Source of the DNA: Methylococcaceae bacterium UBA4132
Lineage (GTDB): Bacteria > Pseudomonadota > Gammaproteobacteria > Methylococcales > Methylomonadaceae
Assembly (NCBI GenBank): GCA_002380945.1
Contig: DFWO01000147.1
Coordinates: forward strand, 1 to 42,253
DNA: 42,253 nt
Direction: 5' to 3'
Of the stretch, positions 22,034 through 31,115 are shown one piece after another; positions within the stretch are counted from its first letter, which is position 1, and the number at the start of each line of letters is the position of its first letter. The notes beneath the pieces were generated by a model. The model did not search any database. It saw only the letters and a program-made list of their open reading frames with translations, and was not told where the DNA came from. A program made the position numbers and the translations under genes.

Positions 22034-24286
22034 TTGCAACGCTTACACGTCACCCTAACAGGTTTATTGCAAGGCATCGGTTTTCGTCCTTACGTCTATC
22101 GCTTAGCAACAGCATATCAACTCTCAGGTTGGGTGGCGAACGACCGCGACCGCGTATTAATTGAAATCGAAGGTGATGAACAACTGCTAGCCGATTTTTT
22201 AGCCGACTTACAACACTACGTCCCCGCTTGTGGTCATATCACCGACTTACAACAACGCGCTATTCCTCTCACTTATCAACAGGGTTTTCAATTCAAACCC
22301 AGTCTTACGGATAAACAACCGTCGGTTTTTGTTTGTCCTGATATTGTGGTGTGTGATGCTTGTGTGGCGGAATTATTTGATGCTAATAATCGCCGCTATC
22401 AACACCCGTTTATCAGTTGTTGTCATTGCGGTCCGCGTTACAGTGTGATGCTGGGCTTGCCTTATGATAGAGAACAAACCAGTTTGCGGGATTTTCCATT
22501 GTGTGACCGGTGTAGTGAAGAATATAAAAATCCTAACGACCGCCGTTTTTATGCCCAAACTATTGCTTGTCTTGATTGCGGACCCTCTGTGTCATTTTGT
22601 GATAACACAGGCAAGCCGATAACGCACGGGCAAGCGGCGATAGCCGAAACTATCAAGGCTTTAAAAACGGGAAAAATAGTCGCCGTCAAAGCCATCGGTG
22701 GTTTTCAACTCTTGCTTGATGCTAGTAATTCAGCGGCAGTAACACGATTGCGGCAGTTAAAACAACGCGCCAGCAAACCGTTTGCCGTGATGGTTGCTTC
22801 ATTGGCAAAAGCAGAATTATTGTGTGAACTCAGCGAGCAAGAACAACAATGTCTACGTTCTGCCGCCGCGCCGATTGTATTGGCTCGTGCTAAACCCTAC
22901 GCAAAAGCTATTCTAAATAATGCCGCGCCACAGCAAGCCTTGTTAGGCATTATGTTACCATCTTCGCCGCTCCATCATCTCATCATGGCGCAGTTAAACA
23001 GTCCCATGATAGCTACGAGTGGCAATCGACACGGCGAGCCGATTTGCACAGATAACCAGCAAGCCTTTGATAATTTGAGCGGTTTAGCAGATTTTTTTCT
23101 GGTGCATGATAGGGCGATTTTAAGACCGCTAGATGATTCCATTGTTCGTGTGATTGCCGATACGCCCACAGTATTACGTCGAGCCAGAGGCTATGTACCA
23201 ACACCCATTACGCTAAAGCAATCAATAACCACCACGTTAGCTGTCGGCGGACAATTAAAAAACACGGTCGCTATTGCGCATGGGCATCATGTTATCGTTA
23301 GCCAACATCTGGGTGATTTGGAACAACTCGAAGCAGCCCAGCAACATCGGGCTACCATTAGCGATTTAAGCCAATTTTACACACTGCAAGCTGAGCGTGT
23401 CATTTGCGATACCCATCCCGATTATGTCAGCAATATGTATGCGCAAGGCTTAGGCTTGCCGTTGCAAACCGTGCAACATCACTACGCGCATATTTTAGCG
23501 TGTATGGCAGAACAGCAACTTGAACCACCCGTGTTAGGCGTGGCATGGGATGGCACAGGCTTAGGCACAGATAAACAACTGTGGGGTGGTGAATTTCTGC
23601 AAATAGACGCACACGCTTGGCAACGAGTCGCTTATTGTCGTCCGTTTCCGTTAGTAGGAGGTTTTGCCGCTATCAAAGAACCACGTCGCACCGCGTTAGG
23701 TTTGCTGTATGCGTGGCAAGGTGACGCGCTATTTTCTGACGAATACGCGCCATTATTAAGCGCATTTTCTGCCTCTGAATTAAAGCTATTACGCGGTATG
23801 TTAAAAAACCAACTCAACTGCCCGATGACTAGCAGTATTGGACGCTTATTTGATGCATTCTCCAGCTTGCTGGGCTTGTGCCAAATCAGCGATTTTGAAG
23901 GGCAAGCGGCAATGGCATTAGAAACCTGTGCCATGAATCAAGCGCACGATAATCTTGCGTATTCCACCCATTTTATTGAATCAATACTGGATTGGCAACC
24001 TTTATTGACAGGTGTGTTAGCCGATTTAAAGCAAATTAATCGTGAGCAAATCGCCGCTAAAATTCATCACAGCTTAGCCAACTGGGTGTTTGCCGTTGCG
24101 GAAAAAAACAATGCGTCACGTCTAGTATTAAGTGGCGGCTGTTTTCAAAATGCCTATTTAGTTGAAGCCATCGTAAACGCTGAACAAGCCCAGCATTACA
24201 CGCTATTTCGCCATACCACTATTCCACCGAATGACGGTGGCTTAGCATTAGGGCAAATTTATGCCAGCACATTGGCTAACAGTTGA
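22034..24286 (+). CDS. hypF: Carbamoyltransferase HypF
   Basis: HypF makes thiocarbamate on the HypE C-terminal cysteine from carbamoyl phosphate, the first step towards the cyanide ligands of the NiFe site. It has 750 residues. In order: acylphosphatase domain (GLLQGIGFRPYVYRLA, residues 10-25), two zinc-finger-like clusters (CDACVAELFDANNRRYQHPFISCCHCGPRYS and CDRCSEEYKNPNDRRFYAQTIACLDCGP), a YrdC-like domain (KQRASKPFAVMV), and a Kae1-like domain (VQHHYAHI, AWDGTGLGTD, LSGGCFQNAYL). The start is a TTG at 22034; an in-frame TAG at 22019 excludes anything longer and no ATG fits. It heads the hyp gene run. Confidence 0.96.
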   Translation: MQRLHVTLTGLLQGIGFRPYVYRLATAYQLSGWVANDRDRVLIEIEGDEQLLADFLADLQHYVPACGHITDLQQRAIPLTYQQGFQFKPSLTDKQPSVFVCPDIVVCDACVAELFDANNRRYQHPFISCCHCGPRYSVMLGLPYDREQTSLRDFPLCDRCSEEYKNPNDRRFYAQTIACLDCGPSVSFCDNTGKPITHGQAAIAETIKALKTGKIVAVKAIGGFQLLLDASNSAAVTRLRQLKQRASKPFAVMVASLAKAELLCELSEQEQQCLRSAAAPIVLARAKPYAKAILNNAAPQQALLGIMLPSSPLHHLIMAQLNSPMIATSGNRHGEPICTDNQQAFDNLSGLADFFLVHDRAILRPLDDSIVRVIADTPTVLRRARGYVPTPITLKQSITTTLAVGGQLKNTVAIAHGHHVIVSQHLGDLEQLEAAQQHRATISDLSQFYTLQAERVICDTHPDYVSNMYAQGLGLPLQTVQHHYAHILACMAEQQLEPPVLGVAWDGTGLGTDKQLWGGEFLQIDAHAWQRVAYCRPFPLVGGFAAIKEPRRTALGLLYAWQGDALFSDEYAPLLSAFSASELKLLRGMLKNQLNCPMTSSIGRLFDAFSSLLGLCQISDFEGQAAMALETCAMNQAHDNLAYSTHFIESILDWQPLLTGVLADLKQINREQIAAKIHHSLANWVFAVAEKNNASRLVLSGGCFQNAYLVEAIVNAEQAQHYTLFRHTTIPPNDGGLALGQIYASTLANS

Positions 24287-24351
24287 GGGAGTGCCTGATT
24301 TACTGCATACTGTGTTTTCTATCAAAATAATAAACTATCTAAGGAATTGTT

Positions 24352-24654
24352 ATGTTTGTTCGTGTACTAAGTATGTCTGTTTTAGCTGTATTTGTTAGCA
24401 CTGCCCAAGCGGTCAGTTTCGATTGTCAAAAAGCTAAAACCTTTACTGAAAAAGCCATTTGCCAAGACCCAGAGTTATCTGTTTTAGATGACGAATTGGA
24501 TTCACTGTACCAAAACGCCGAAGCACGCAGTAAAAATCCTAAAGCGTTAAGAAAACAAGAAGCAAAATGGATGAAAGAACGTGATGCTTGCCAAACCAAC
24601 GGCTGTGTTAAAAAAGCCTATCAAAAACGCATTATTGACTTAACACCAGAATAA
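24352..24654 (+). CDS. LprI/DUF1311-like secreted small protein
   Basis: This is a 100-residue secreted protein with a cleavable signal peptide (SMSVLAVFVSTAQAVS, cleavage near residue 21). The mature region has the DUF1311/LprI pattern with paired cysteines: FDCQKAKTFTEKAICQDPELSVLDDELDSLY, EAKWMKERDACQTNGCVKKAYQKRI. Family members include lysozyme-inhibitor-like lipoproteins, though no lipobox is present here. It sits between hypF and hypC, with its own ribosome-binding site (AAGGAATTGTT before ATG) and only one base before hypC. A link to hydrogenase maturation is not known, so it may be a passenger gene. Confidence 0.85.
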   Translation: MFVRVLSMSVLAVFVSTAQAVSFDCQKAKTFTEKAICQDPELSVLDDELDSLYQNAEARSKNPKALRKQEAKWMKERDACQTNGCVKKAYQKRIIDLTPE

Positions 24655-24655
24655 T

Positions 24656-24892
24656 ATGTGCTTAGCTATTCCCGCAAAAATTATCAGCATCTCAGAAAAT
24701 AACGACAGCCTACAACGCATGGCGCGAGTAGATTTTTCAGGCGTAATAAAAGACATCAGTTTGGCGTATTTACCCGACGCGAAAGTAAATGATTATGTAA
24801 TTGTTCATGCGGGCTTGGCGTTGTCGATACTCGATGAAGACGAAGCACAAATTACCTTAGCTGCCTTTGCCGAGATGAATAATGTTTCATAA
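24656..24892 (+). CDS. hypC: Hydrogenase assembly chaperone HypC/HypG
   Basis: This 78-residue chaperone carries the Fe(CN)2CO unit with HypD and delivers it to the large-subunit precursor. The invariant MCLAIPAKI start with Cys2 is present, as is ARVDFSGVIKDISLAYLPDAKVNDYVIVHAGLALSILDEDEA. It overlaps hypD by 11 bases. The length is typical. Confidence 0.97.
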   Translation: MCLAIPAKIISISENNDSLQRMARVDFSGVIKDISLAYLPDAKVNDYVIVHAGLALSILDEDEAQITLAAFAEMNNVS

Positions 24893-25973
24893 ACAAGCGT
24901 TTCGTAATCCTGCCATTGCCAAGAAATTGGTCGCCGCCATTGCACAAATCAGCACACAACCGTGGACGATTATGGAAGTGTGTGGCGGTCAAACTCATAG
25001 TATTATTCAATACGGCATCGACCAATTATTGCCTGATAACATCCGTTTAATTCACGGACCAGGTTGTCCCGTTTGTGTCACGCCATTAGCCTATATTGAC
25101 AAAGCCTTAGCCATTGCCAGCGTGCCTGATATTATTTTCTGCTCATTTGGCGATATGTTGCGCGTACCAAGTTCACATTCAGATTTACTCAGTGCTAAAG
25201 CGCAAGGTGCGGATATTCGTATTGTTTATTCACCGTTAGACGCGCTGAAAATTGCCCAAGAAAATCCAAACCGCGAGGTGGTATTTTTTGCCGTCGGTTT
25301 TGAAACCACCGCACCGACTACAGCGTTAGCTGCCCAGCAAGCTAAGCAACTAGGTTTAAAAAACTTTTCCTTATTAACTTGTCATGTTTGCGTACCACCT
25401 GTTATGCGAGCGTTGCTAAAATCCGAAAACTGCCAAGTACAAGGCTTTTTAGCCGCAGGTCACGTCTGCGCCATTATGGGTTATCAACAATATCACCCGA
25501 TTGCACAGCGTTATCGCGTGCCTATCGTGGTAACAGGTTTTGAACCCGTTGACATACTGCAAGGAATCTACCAATGTGTCCAACAATTAGAAGCAGGACG
25601 CTTTGAAGTAGAAAACGCCTACAGCCGTGTCGTAAAAGAGCAGGGCAATACTGCCGCACAAAACGCTATGCAGCAAGTGTTTCAGACAGTGGATAGAAAC
25701 TGGCGCGGCTTAGGTGAAATTCCCCAAAGCGGTTTAATGCTCGCCCCTAGCTTTGACGCATGGAATGCAGAGCTTAAATTCAATGTGCAAACCATCAACA
25801 CCGAAGAACCCAAAGCCTGTCGCAGTGGTGATGTATTACAAGGCTTAATCACCCCGCCGCAATGCCCTGAATTTGGTAAAACCTGTACGCCCGAACATCC
25901 GTTAGGTGCAACGATGGTTTCCACTGAGGGCGCGTGTGCGGCTTATTATCGTTATCGGCGTGGAGTCAACTAA
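24882..25973 (+). CDS. hypD: Hydrogenase formation protein HypD
   Basis: HypD is a [4Fe-4S] scaffold on which the iron receives cyanide and CO ligands, in complex with HypC and HypE. It has 363 residues. Conserved blocks: MEVCGGQTHSIIQYGID near 27-43, IHGPGCPVCVTP near 58-69 with the iron-binding Cys, TCHVCVPPVM, GYQQYHPIAQRYRVPIVVTGFEP, and the C-terminal cluster cysteines in KACRSGDVLQG, PPQCPEFGKTCTPEHPLGATMVSTEGACAAYYRY. The stop overlaps the hypE start in TAATG. Confidence 0.97.
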   Translation: MFHKQAFRNPAIAKKLVAAIAQISTQPWTIMEVCGGQTHSIIQYGIDQLLPDNIRLIHGPGCPVCVTPLAYIDKALAIASVPDIIFCSFGDMLRVPSSHSDLLSAKAQGADIRIVYSPLDALKIAQENPNREVVFFAVGFETTAPTTALAAQQAKQLGLKNFSLLTCHVCVPPVMRALLKSENCQVQGFLAAGHVCAIMGYQQYHPIAQRYRVPIVVTGFEPVDILQGIYQCVQQLEAGRFEVENAYSRVVKEQGNTAAQNAMQQVFQTVDRNWRGLGEIPQSGLMLAPSFDAWNAELKFNVQTINTEEPKACRSGDVLQGLITPPQCPEFGKTCTPEHPLGATMVSTEGACAAYYRYRRGVN

Positions 25974-27010
25974 TGGAATTAACCTGCCCTTTACCGTTAA
26001 ATTACCAACAAATCGTTATGGCGCACGGCGGCGGTGGTCGCTTAATGCAGCAACTGTTAGCGCGTGTCGTGCAACCCACTTTCAGCAATGACTATTTAAA
26101 CCAACAACATGACAGCGCAGTGTTCACCGTTGGTAATCAACGCCTCGCTTTTACCAGCGATTCTTATGTCATCAAACCGTTATTTTTTAAAGGCGGCGAT
26201 ATAGGCAAATTGTCTGTATGCGGTACAGTCAACGACTTAGCTATGAGCGGTGCGAAACCGTTATTTTTAAGCTGCTCGTTGATTATCGAAGAAGGTTTCC
26301 CGATCGAAACCCTGCAACGCATTCTACAATCCATGCAAGAAACCGCTGAGCAAGCGGGTGTGATGATAGTAACAGGCGACACCAAAGTCGTTGACCACGG
26401 CAAAGGCGATGGTTTATACATCAATACGGCTGGTATTGGTTTACTAGAAACCGACTTGATTATTCAACCGTCCAGCATTCAAGTCGGTGATGCTGTGATA
26501 CTCAGTGGCGATTTAGCACGACACGGAATCGCGGTGATGCTGGAGCGTGAAGGTTTGGATTTTGAAAGCGAGATAGTAAGCGACTGTGCGGTATTATCGC
26601 CGTTAGTTCAAGATTTATTGCAAGCAGGCATTGAGATTCATTGTCTACGTGACTTAACACGCGGCGGCTTAGCTTCTTGTTTAATCGAATTAGCCCACAG
26701 TGCCAACGTACACATTGAAATAACCGAAACCGCATTACCGATTATCGAACCCGTCCGTACCGCCTGTGAACTCTTAGGTTTTGACCCGTTATATATCGCC
26801 AATGAAGGTTGTTTTGCGTTATTTTTACCCGCTGAACAAGTTGCCAGTGCGTTGGCTATCCTACAAAAACATCAAACAGGACAACACGCCTGTCAAATTG
26901 GTACGGTACAATCCACGCACGAACAAGGCTTATTAACCCTCAGCACTGCAATGGGCATCATACGCGGCTTGGATTTATTAAGCGGTGAACAATTGCCAAG
27001 GATTTGTTAA
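25973..27010 (+). CDS. hypE: Hydrogenase expression/formation protein HypE
   Basis: HypE dehydrates the thiocarboxamide on its C-terminal cysteine to thiocyanate using ATP, supplying cyanide to HypCD. The protein has 345 residues from ATG 25973, coupled to the hypD stop (TAATG); a start at 25934 would lie within hypD. Evidence: AHGGGGRLMQQLL near 15, FTSDSYVIKPLFFKGGDIGKLSVCGTVNDLAMSGAKP near 55-95, VTGDTKVVDHGKGDG, LRDLTRGGL, and the C-terminal PRIC with Cys as last residue. All functional elements are in place. Confidence 0.97.
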   Translation: MELTCPLPLNYQQIVMAHGGGGRLMQQLLARVVQPTFSNDYLNQQHDSAVFTVGNQRLAFTSDSYVIKPLFFKGGDIGKLSVCGTVNDLAMSGAKPLFLSCSLIIEEGFPIETLQRILQSMQETAEQAGVMIVTGDTKVVDHGKGDGLYINTAGIGLLETDLIIQPSSIQVGDAVILSGDLARHGIAVMLEREGLDFESEIVSDCAVLSPLVQDLLQAGIEIHCLRDLTRGGLASCLIELAHSANVHIEITETALPIIEPVRTACELLGFDPLYIANEGCFALFLPAEQVASALAILQKHQTGQHACQIGTVQSTHEQGLLTLSTAMGIIRGLDLLSGEQLPRIC

Positions 27011-27058
27011 ACAGCAGTGTTTCAGTGGCAATAATATAGCGTATACCATAGGAAAAAT

Positions 27059-28745
27059 ATGAAAATAGATAAGGTTACAGTACAGAATTATCGAACGTTG
27101 GAAAATATAACTATAGATTTCTCTGGTTATTACACTGCTATTTCTGGACGTAATAATGCGGGAAAAACTGCTCTTATTAAGGTCTTACGTCAAACCTTTA
27201 AGGACAATCTGCGAGATCGTTTTGCTTTTAGTCGTGACGATGAACTTACTTACCAAGAAGATAAAACACAATGGGTTTCTGGAACCCCAGATATTTTATT
27301 TGATTACTATATGTCGGTTGAGAAAGACTCCGACCCTGGTCTTTTTCAATTTATTGAGAGATTTCATTCTCAATCAATTACATCAGCAACAATCGAACTT
27401 CGTACAAAGCTTGCGCAAAATAGTAAAGACGAATCGACTTGTACCTGCTATGTCAATGGAGAGGAGTTATCAAGCTACGAATCTAAAGAAATTTTTCAGA
27501 AGTTAAAATCTTCAAACCTCGCGTTTGTCCATGATTCCGCAGCTCGCGATAATTCAATTTTTTATGGTCGTAGTCGTTTTCTCCACGAACTCATCTTTTC
27601 TCCCGATGAGCGAAAACAACTTTCCGAAGAACAAAAAAGACTTCAGAATAAAGTTAAAAGCATTTCTCGAGTTCATAGAACGGAATTATCTGAATTACTC
27701 GGTCACTTAGAGGACAAATATGAAGTTGAATTTGCGATTCCAGATGGAATGTTCACGGGAACGTTACCGTTTACAATCAATTTAAAAGATAAAAATGTTG
27801 ATGTGCCATTAGATGATTGGGGTAGTGGGACAAAAAATAGAACGCATATTATGATGTCTATCTTGCAAGCACACCGTATCCAATCAAAAGATGATGAAAA
27901 CAGAATCACCCCTTTCGTAATGATTGAAGAGCCAGAGAGCTTCCTTCACCCATCTGCCCAAGCTGAGTTTGGAAGAGTTCTACGAACGTTAGCGAATGAC
28001 TTGAAAATTCAGACGATTGTTACTACACACAGCCCATATATGCTATGCCAAGAAAATGTCACATCCAACGTCTTATTAGTTCGACACGTTTCTCGTGGAA
28101 AGCTGAAACAAACAGAACGTGTTCAACTGAAAGAAAACACATGGATGGAGCCGTTCAGTGAAATTCTTGGACTCGACAATTCTGAGTTCACTGCGTGGAA
28201 AGACGTATTAATTAGTAACACCAATTGTGTTCTTCTCGTTGAAGGAGAGATTGACCGTAAATATCTCGAACATATTAATTCGTTAAATCTTCCAAGCTTT
28301 CAACTTCCAGAAGGACTTCAAATCGTACCTTATGAAGGCAAGGATGCTCTCAAAAATACAATTTTACTAAAGTTTATTCTTGAAAAGTTCAAAAAAGTTT
28401 TTATCACTTTCGATTTAGATGCCAAACATGAATTAGAAAAGACAATGCCTTGGACTTAAAGAGGGGGTTGACTATATTGCTGTTGGCACAAACAAAGCGG
28501 GAAAGCAATGTATTGAAGGTTTAGTACCTGAACGAGTTTTGTCTAAAGTGTATGGTGAAAACACTGATCTTGTTATGCAATTAACAGCACAAGATACAAA
28601 AGACCGTAAATCTGCTAAAAGTTCTTTAAAGCAAAGAATTTTGGCGGTTTTTCAATCGGAATCTGAAATTACCGCTGAAGACCTTAAGGGTTTTTCAAGC
28701 CTTTTTAAGAGCATCTCCAGTCGAATGTCACAGGTACAAAAATAA
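27059..28745 (+). pseudogene. OLD-family ATPase/TOPRIM nuclease-like gene with one frameshift
   Basis: The first frame (27059-28459) encodes an ATPase: IDKVTVQNYRTLENITIDFSGYYTAISGRNNAGKTALI (Walker A), WGSGTKNRTHIMM (signature-like), FVMIEEPESFLHPSAQAEF (Walker B) and TIVTTHSPYML. A TOPRIM start follows with CVLLVEGEIDRKYLE and FITFDLDA. It then stops at 28457. From 28449 the next frame continues sensibly: LGLKEGVDYIAVG, then NKAGKQCIEGLVPERVL to 28745. One extra base at about 28448 explains the break; the intact protein would be about 561 residues. OLD proteins are linked to phage defence and DNA metabolism. It separates hypE from hoxW, and its AT-richer codon use differs from its neighbours, suggesting insertion. 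A sequencing error could also account for the shift. Confidence 0.75.
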
Positions 28746-28769
28746 GTAGTGTGTAATCTATATTGCACC

Positions 28770-28843
28770 GTTCCCATGCTCTGCATGGGAATGCCGTTAT
28801 TGACGCTCCAGCGTCTTTTTACACACCGCTAGAGCGTGGGAAC
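28770..28843. repeat. 74-bp palindromic repeat element
   Basis: GTTCCCATGCTCT (28770-28782) and AGAGCGTGGGAAC (28831-28843) are inverted with one mismatch. Inside lie shorter palindromes (CCCATGCTCTGCATGGG and GACGCTCCAGCGTC). This is a dispersed non-coding repeat, similar to ones I know from Beggiatoa-like, methanotroph and cyanobacterial genomes. It ends 13 bases before the hoxW ATG, so the open frame that continues upstream of hoxW is only read-through of this repeat. Confidence 0.75.
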
Positions 28844-28855
28844 TATAAAGTGATT

Positions 28856-29338
28856 ATGATCAAGCCCAAACCGATTTTATTATTAGGCTACGGTAATCCC
28901 AGCCGTGGTGATGACGCGCTAGGCGTATTATTATTGGAACAGATACCCGACGCGTGTTTAGACACGGTGGATGTATTAACCGATTTTCAGCTACAAATTG
29001 AACACGCTTTGGATTTAAAAAATCGGCAATTGGTGTTATTTGCTGATGCGTCGGTGGCAAATACTCAACCTGTTGAGTTGCGTCAATTACAGCCCTTGTT
29101 TGATAACAGCTATACCACTCATGCAATGAATCCTGCGGCGGTGATGCAGGTTTATCGAGACATTGAAAAAACCGAACCACCGCCGTGTTTCTTACTGACC
29201 ATGCAGGGTGTAGAATTTGAACTAGGTACAGATTTGTCGGCAACAGCGGCGCACAGTTTGCAACTTGCCGTAACGTTGGTGGAAAAATTATTAATTGAAC
29301 CCACAGTCACCGCGTGGCAGGCGTATTCTGGTGCATGA
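28856..29338 (+). CDS. hoxW: Hydrogenase maturation protease (HoxW/HyaD family)
   Basis: This nickel-dependent endopeptidase removes the C-terminal tail of the large subunit after Ni insertion. It has 160 residues from ATG 28856; an open frame back to 28763 is repeat sequence. Motifs: ILLLGYGNPSRGDDALGVLLLEQI (with the first Ni-binding Asp/Glu), LFADASV (second metal Asp), and YTTHAMNPAAVMQV with the metal His. LTMQGVEFELG is typical of the HoxW group. Its presence agrees with the 31-residue tail still encoded in hoxH. It overlaps hypA by eight bases. Confidence 0.92.
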   Translation: MIKPKPILLLGYGNPSRGDDALGVLLLEQIPDACLDTVDVLTDFQLQIEHALDLKNRQLVLFADASVANTQPVELRQLQPLFDNSYTTHAMNPAAVMQVYRDIEKTEPPPCFLLTMQGVEFELGTDLSATAAHSLQLAVTLVEKLLIEPTVTAWQAYSGA

Positions 29339-29672
29339 AATCTCATTATTAGAAAGCGTGTTGGATACGCTAGAAACGCAAGCGAAGCAACAAGGCTTTC
29401 AACGCGTCAAACAAGTAGTATTAGAAATTGGCGCATTATCCTGTGTTGAAGCCGATGCCTTGCGCTTTGGTTTTGATGTGGTGATGAAAAATTCCTTGGC
29501 AGAACACGCGGAGTTAGTGATTATCAACGTAACAGGGCAGGGTGTTTGCCCCAACTGTCAGCAATCCGTTTTATTGGAAACCTTGCATGATCCTTGTCAT
29601 CATTGCGGCAGTTTTGGCGTAAAAGTGGTACAAGGTCAAGCCATGCGAATTAAAGAATTAATAGTGACTTAG
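29331..29672 (+). CDS. hypA: Hydrogenase nickel-insertion protein HypA
   Basis: HypA receives Ni and, with HypB, inserts it into the hydrogenase large subunit. It has 113 residues, starting at GTG 29331, which restores the invariant MHEISL N-terminus with the Ni-binding His2; longer in-frame extension to 29295 is inside hoxW. The zinc site is CPNCQQSV ... HDPCHHCGSFGVKV, two CxxC pairs. Overlap with hoxW and nine bases before hypB indicate one transcript. Confidence 0.96.
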   Translation: MHEISLLESVLDTLETQAKQQGFQRVKQVVLEIGALSCVEADALRFGFDVVMKNSLAEHAELVIINVTGQGVCPNCQQSVLLETLHDPCHHCGSFGVKVVQGQAMRIKELIVT

Positions 29673-29681
29673 GAGAATAGT

Positions 29682-30449
29682 ATGTGCGGTATTTGCGGTT
29701 GTGGTTCGTCTAGTAAATTTACACCAGTCAAGTCTCATCAAAATGTTTTGCAGCAGCATAGTCATAGTCACCATCATGACCATAGCCATGATCACGATAC
29801 GCATGGCGAACGCATGATTCGTGTTGAACAAGATATTTTGGCGAAAAATGATAGTTATGCGGAACAAAACCGTAAGTATTTTCAACAACACGGCATTTTC
29901 GCGCTGAATTTTGTGTCTAGCCCTGGTGCTGGAAAAACCACCTTATTAGTTGCGACCATTAACGCGCTAAAAAATACCCGCCCGATTGCAGTGATTGAAG
30001 GCGACCAACAAACCGATTTAGATGCCGATAGAATCCGCACCACAGGGGTTGCCGCGCTGCAAATCAACACGGGTAAAGCCTGTCATTTAGACGCGCATGA
30101 TATTGGTCATGCAGTACAGGATTTGAAGGTGCCTGATAACAGTTTGTTGGCGATTGAAAACGTCGGTAATTTGGTTTGCCCATCGTCGTTTGATTTAGGC
30201 GAAGCTCATAAAGTCGTGGTGTTGTCGGTGACGGAAGGTGATGATAAACCGCTGAAATATCCCGATATGTTTCATGCCGCCGATTTGATGATTATCAATA
30301 AAATCGACTTACTGCCCTATACTAATTTTAATGTCGAACGCTGTATTGAATTTGCTAAACGTATTAATCCTGATATTGAAGTGTTGCAGTTATCGGCAAC
30401 GCAAGAACAGAGTTTGGACGCGTGGCTGGAGTGGTTGAATCAGCATTAA
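29682..30449 (+). CDS. hypB: Hydrogenase nickel-incorporation GTPase HypB
   Basis: HypB is a GTPase that drives nickel transfer to HypA and the large subunit. It has 255 residues. The N-terminal MCGICGCGSS carries the high-affinity CxxCxC nickel site. Residues of about 19-43 form a His/Asp-rich run (HSHSHHHDHSHDHD), typical of forms that also store nickel. The GTPase core shows VSSPGAGKTTLL (P-loop), EGDQQTDLDADRI, ENVGNLVCPSSFDLGEAHKVV and INKIDLLPY (NKxD). The ribosome-binding site AGGAGAA is nine bases before the ATG at 29682. It ends the hyp run. Confidence 0.97.
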   Translation: MCGICGCGSSSKFTPVKSHQNVLQQHSHSHHHDHSHDHDTHGERMIRVEQDILAKNDSYAEQNRKYFQQHGIFALNFVSSPGAGKTTLLVATINALKNTRPIAVIEGDQQTDLDADRIRTTGVAALQINTGKACHLDAHDIGHAVQDLKVPDNSLLAIENVGNLVCPSSFDLGEAHKVVVLSVTEGDDKPLKYPDMFHAADLMIINKIDLLPYTNFNVERCIEFAKRINPDIEVLQLSATQEQSLDAWLEWLNQH

Positions 30450-30527
30450 TTTGTCAGCGTTGAATGAACCTATCTTATTCATGATTGTCATTGTTACTAC
30501 AATATACATCAGTGAGGGCGAAAAATT

Positions 30528-31001
30528 ATGATAACTGAACAACAACTATTGGATTTTACAGGCAGAATTTGGGGCTGGATGGAAGATCAGTGGCGGAACA
30601 AAAGATATTGGAATGCCAAATTTGATCGCTTTGCTCGTATTGGTGCCAAGCTAAGTGGTCGCCCATTGGCGTTCAATGTTGCCATGATATTAGTTGCTGT
30701 TTGGCTGATTACGGGACCATTATTTGGTTTCAGTGATACTTGGCAATTAGTCATCAATACGGCTACTACCATCATCACTTTTCTGATGGTGTTCGTAATT
30801 CAGCACACTCAAAACCGCGATACCGATGCGTTGCAGGTGAAACTGGATGAATTGATACGGGCGGTCGAAGGTGCCAATAACGCATTGTTGGATTTAGAGG
30901 AAATCGAAGAGGAAGAGCTGGAATTGTTACGCGTACGATATGCCGATCTTGCACGTCAAGCACGGCAGGAAATCATACACAGAAAAACCACCAAGGAATA
31001 A
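30528..31001 (+). CDS. Low-affinity iron permease family membrane protein
   Basis: The protein has 157 residues and matches the small bacterial 'low affinity iron permease' (Pfam PF04120) family. It has an amphipathic N-terminus (FDRFARIGAKLSGRPLAF), two membrane segments (NVAMILVAVWLITGPLF and VINTATTIITFLMVFVI), and the family motif QHTQNRDTDALQVKLDELIRA. A long charged C-terminal helix (LLDLEEIEEEELELLRVRYADLARQARQEI) follows. Iron transport has not been shown for the bacterial members, so treat the name as a family label. It stands alone between hypB and ppk2, with GTGAGGG upstream of the ATG. Confidence 0.85.
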   Translation: MITEQQLLDFTGRIWGWMEDQWRNKRYWNAKFDRFARIGAKLSGRPLAFNVAMILVAVWLITGPLFGFSDTWQLVINTATTIITFLMVFVIQHTQNRDTDALQVKLDELIRAVEGANNALLDLEEIEEEELELLRVRYADLARQARQEIIHRKTTKE

Positions 31002-31115
31002 TAACCGCCGTGAGATTATAGATATAAGATTGCGTTAGTGACCAGTGTAACCCGACATTTTTCGTTTCGATGCGTCTGGTTATGCTAATGCTAAATAACT
31101 AAAAGGAGCATACTC

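Noticed and set aside
27156..27710. Alternative-frame open reading frames inside the OLD-like gene
   Set aside because: They are shadows of the ATPase frame, with no recognisable motifs.
28763..28855. Upstream extension of hoxW
   Set aside because: It reads through the 74-bp palindromic repeat; the protease family starts just before ILLLGYGN.
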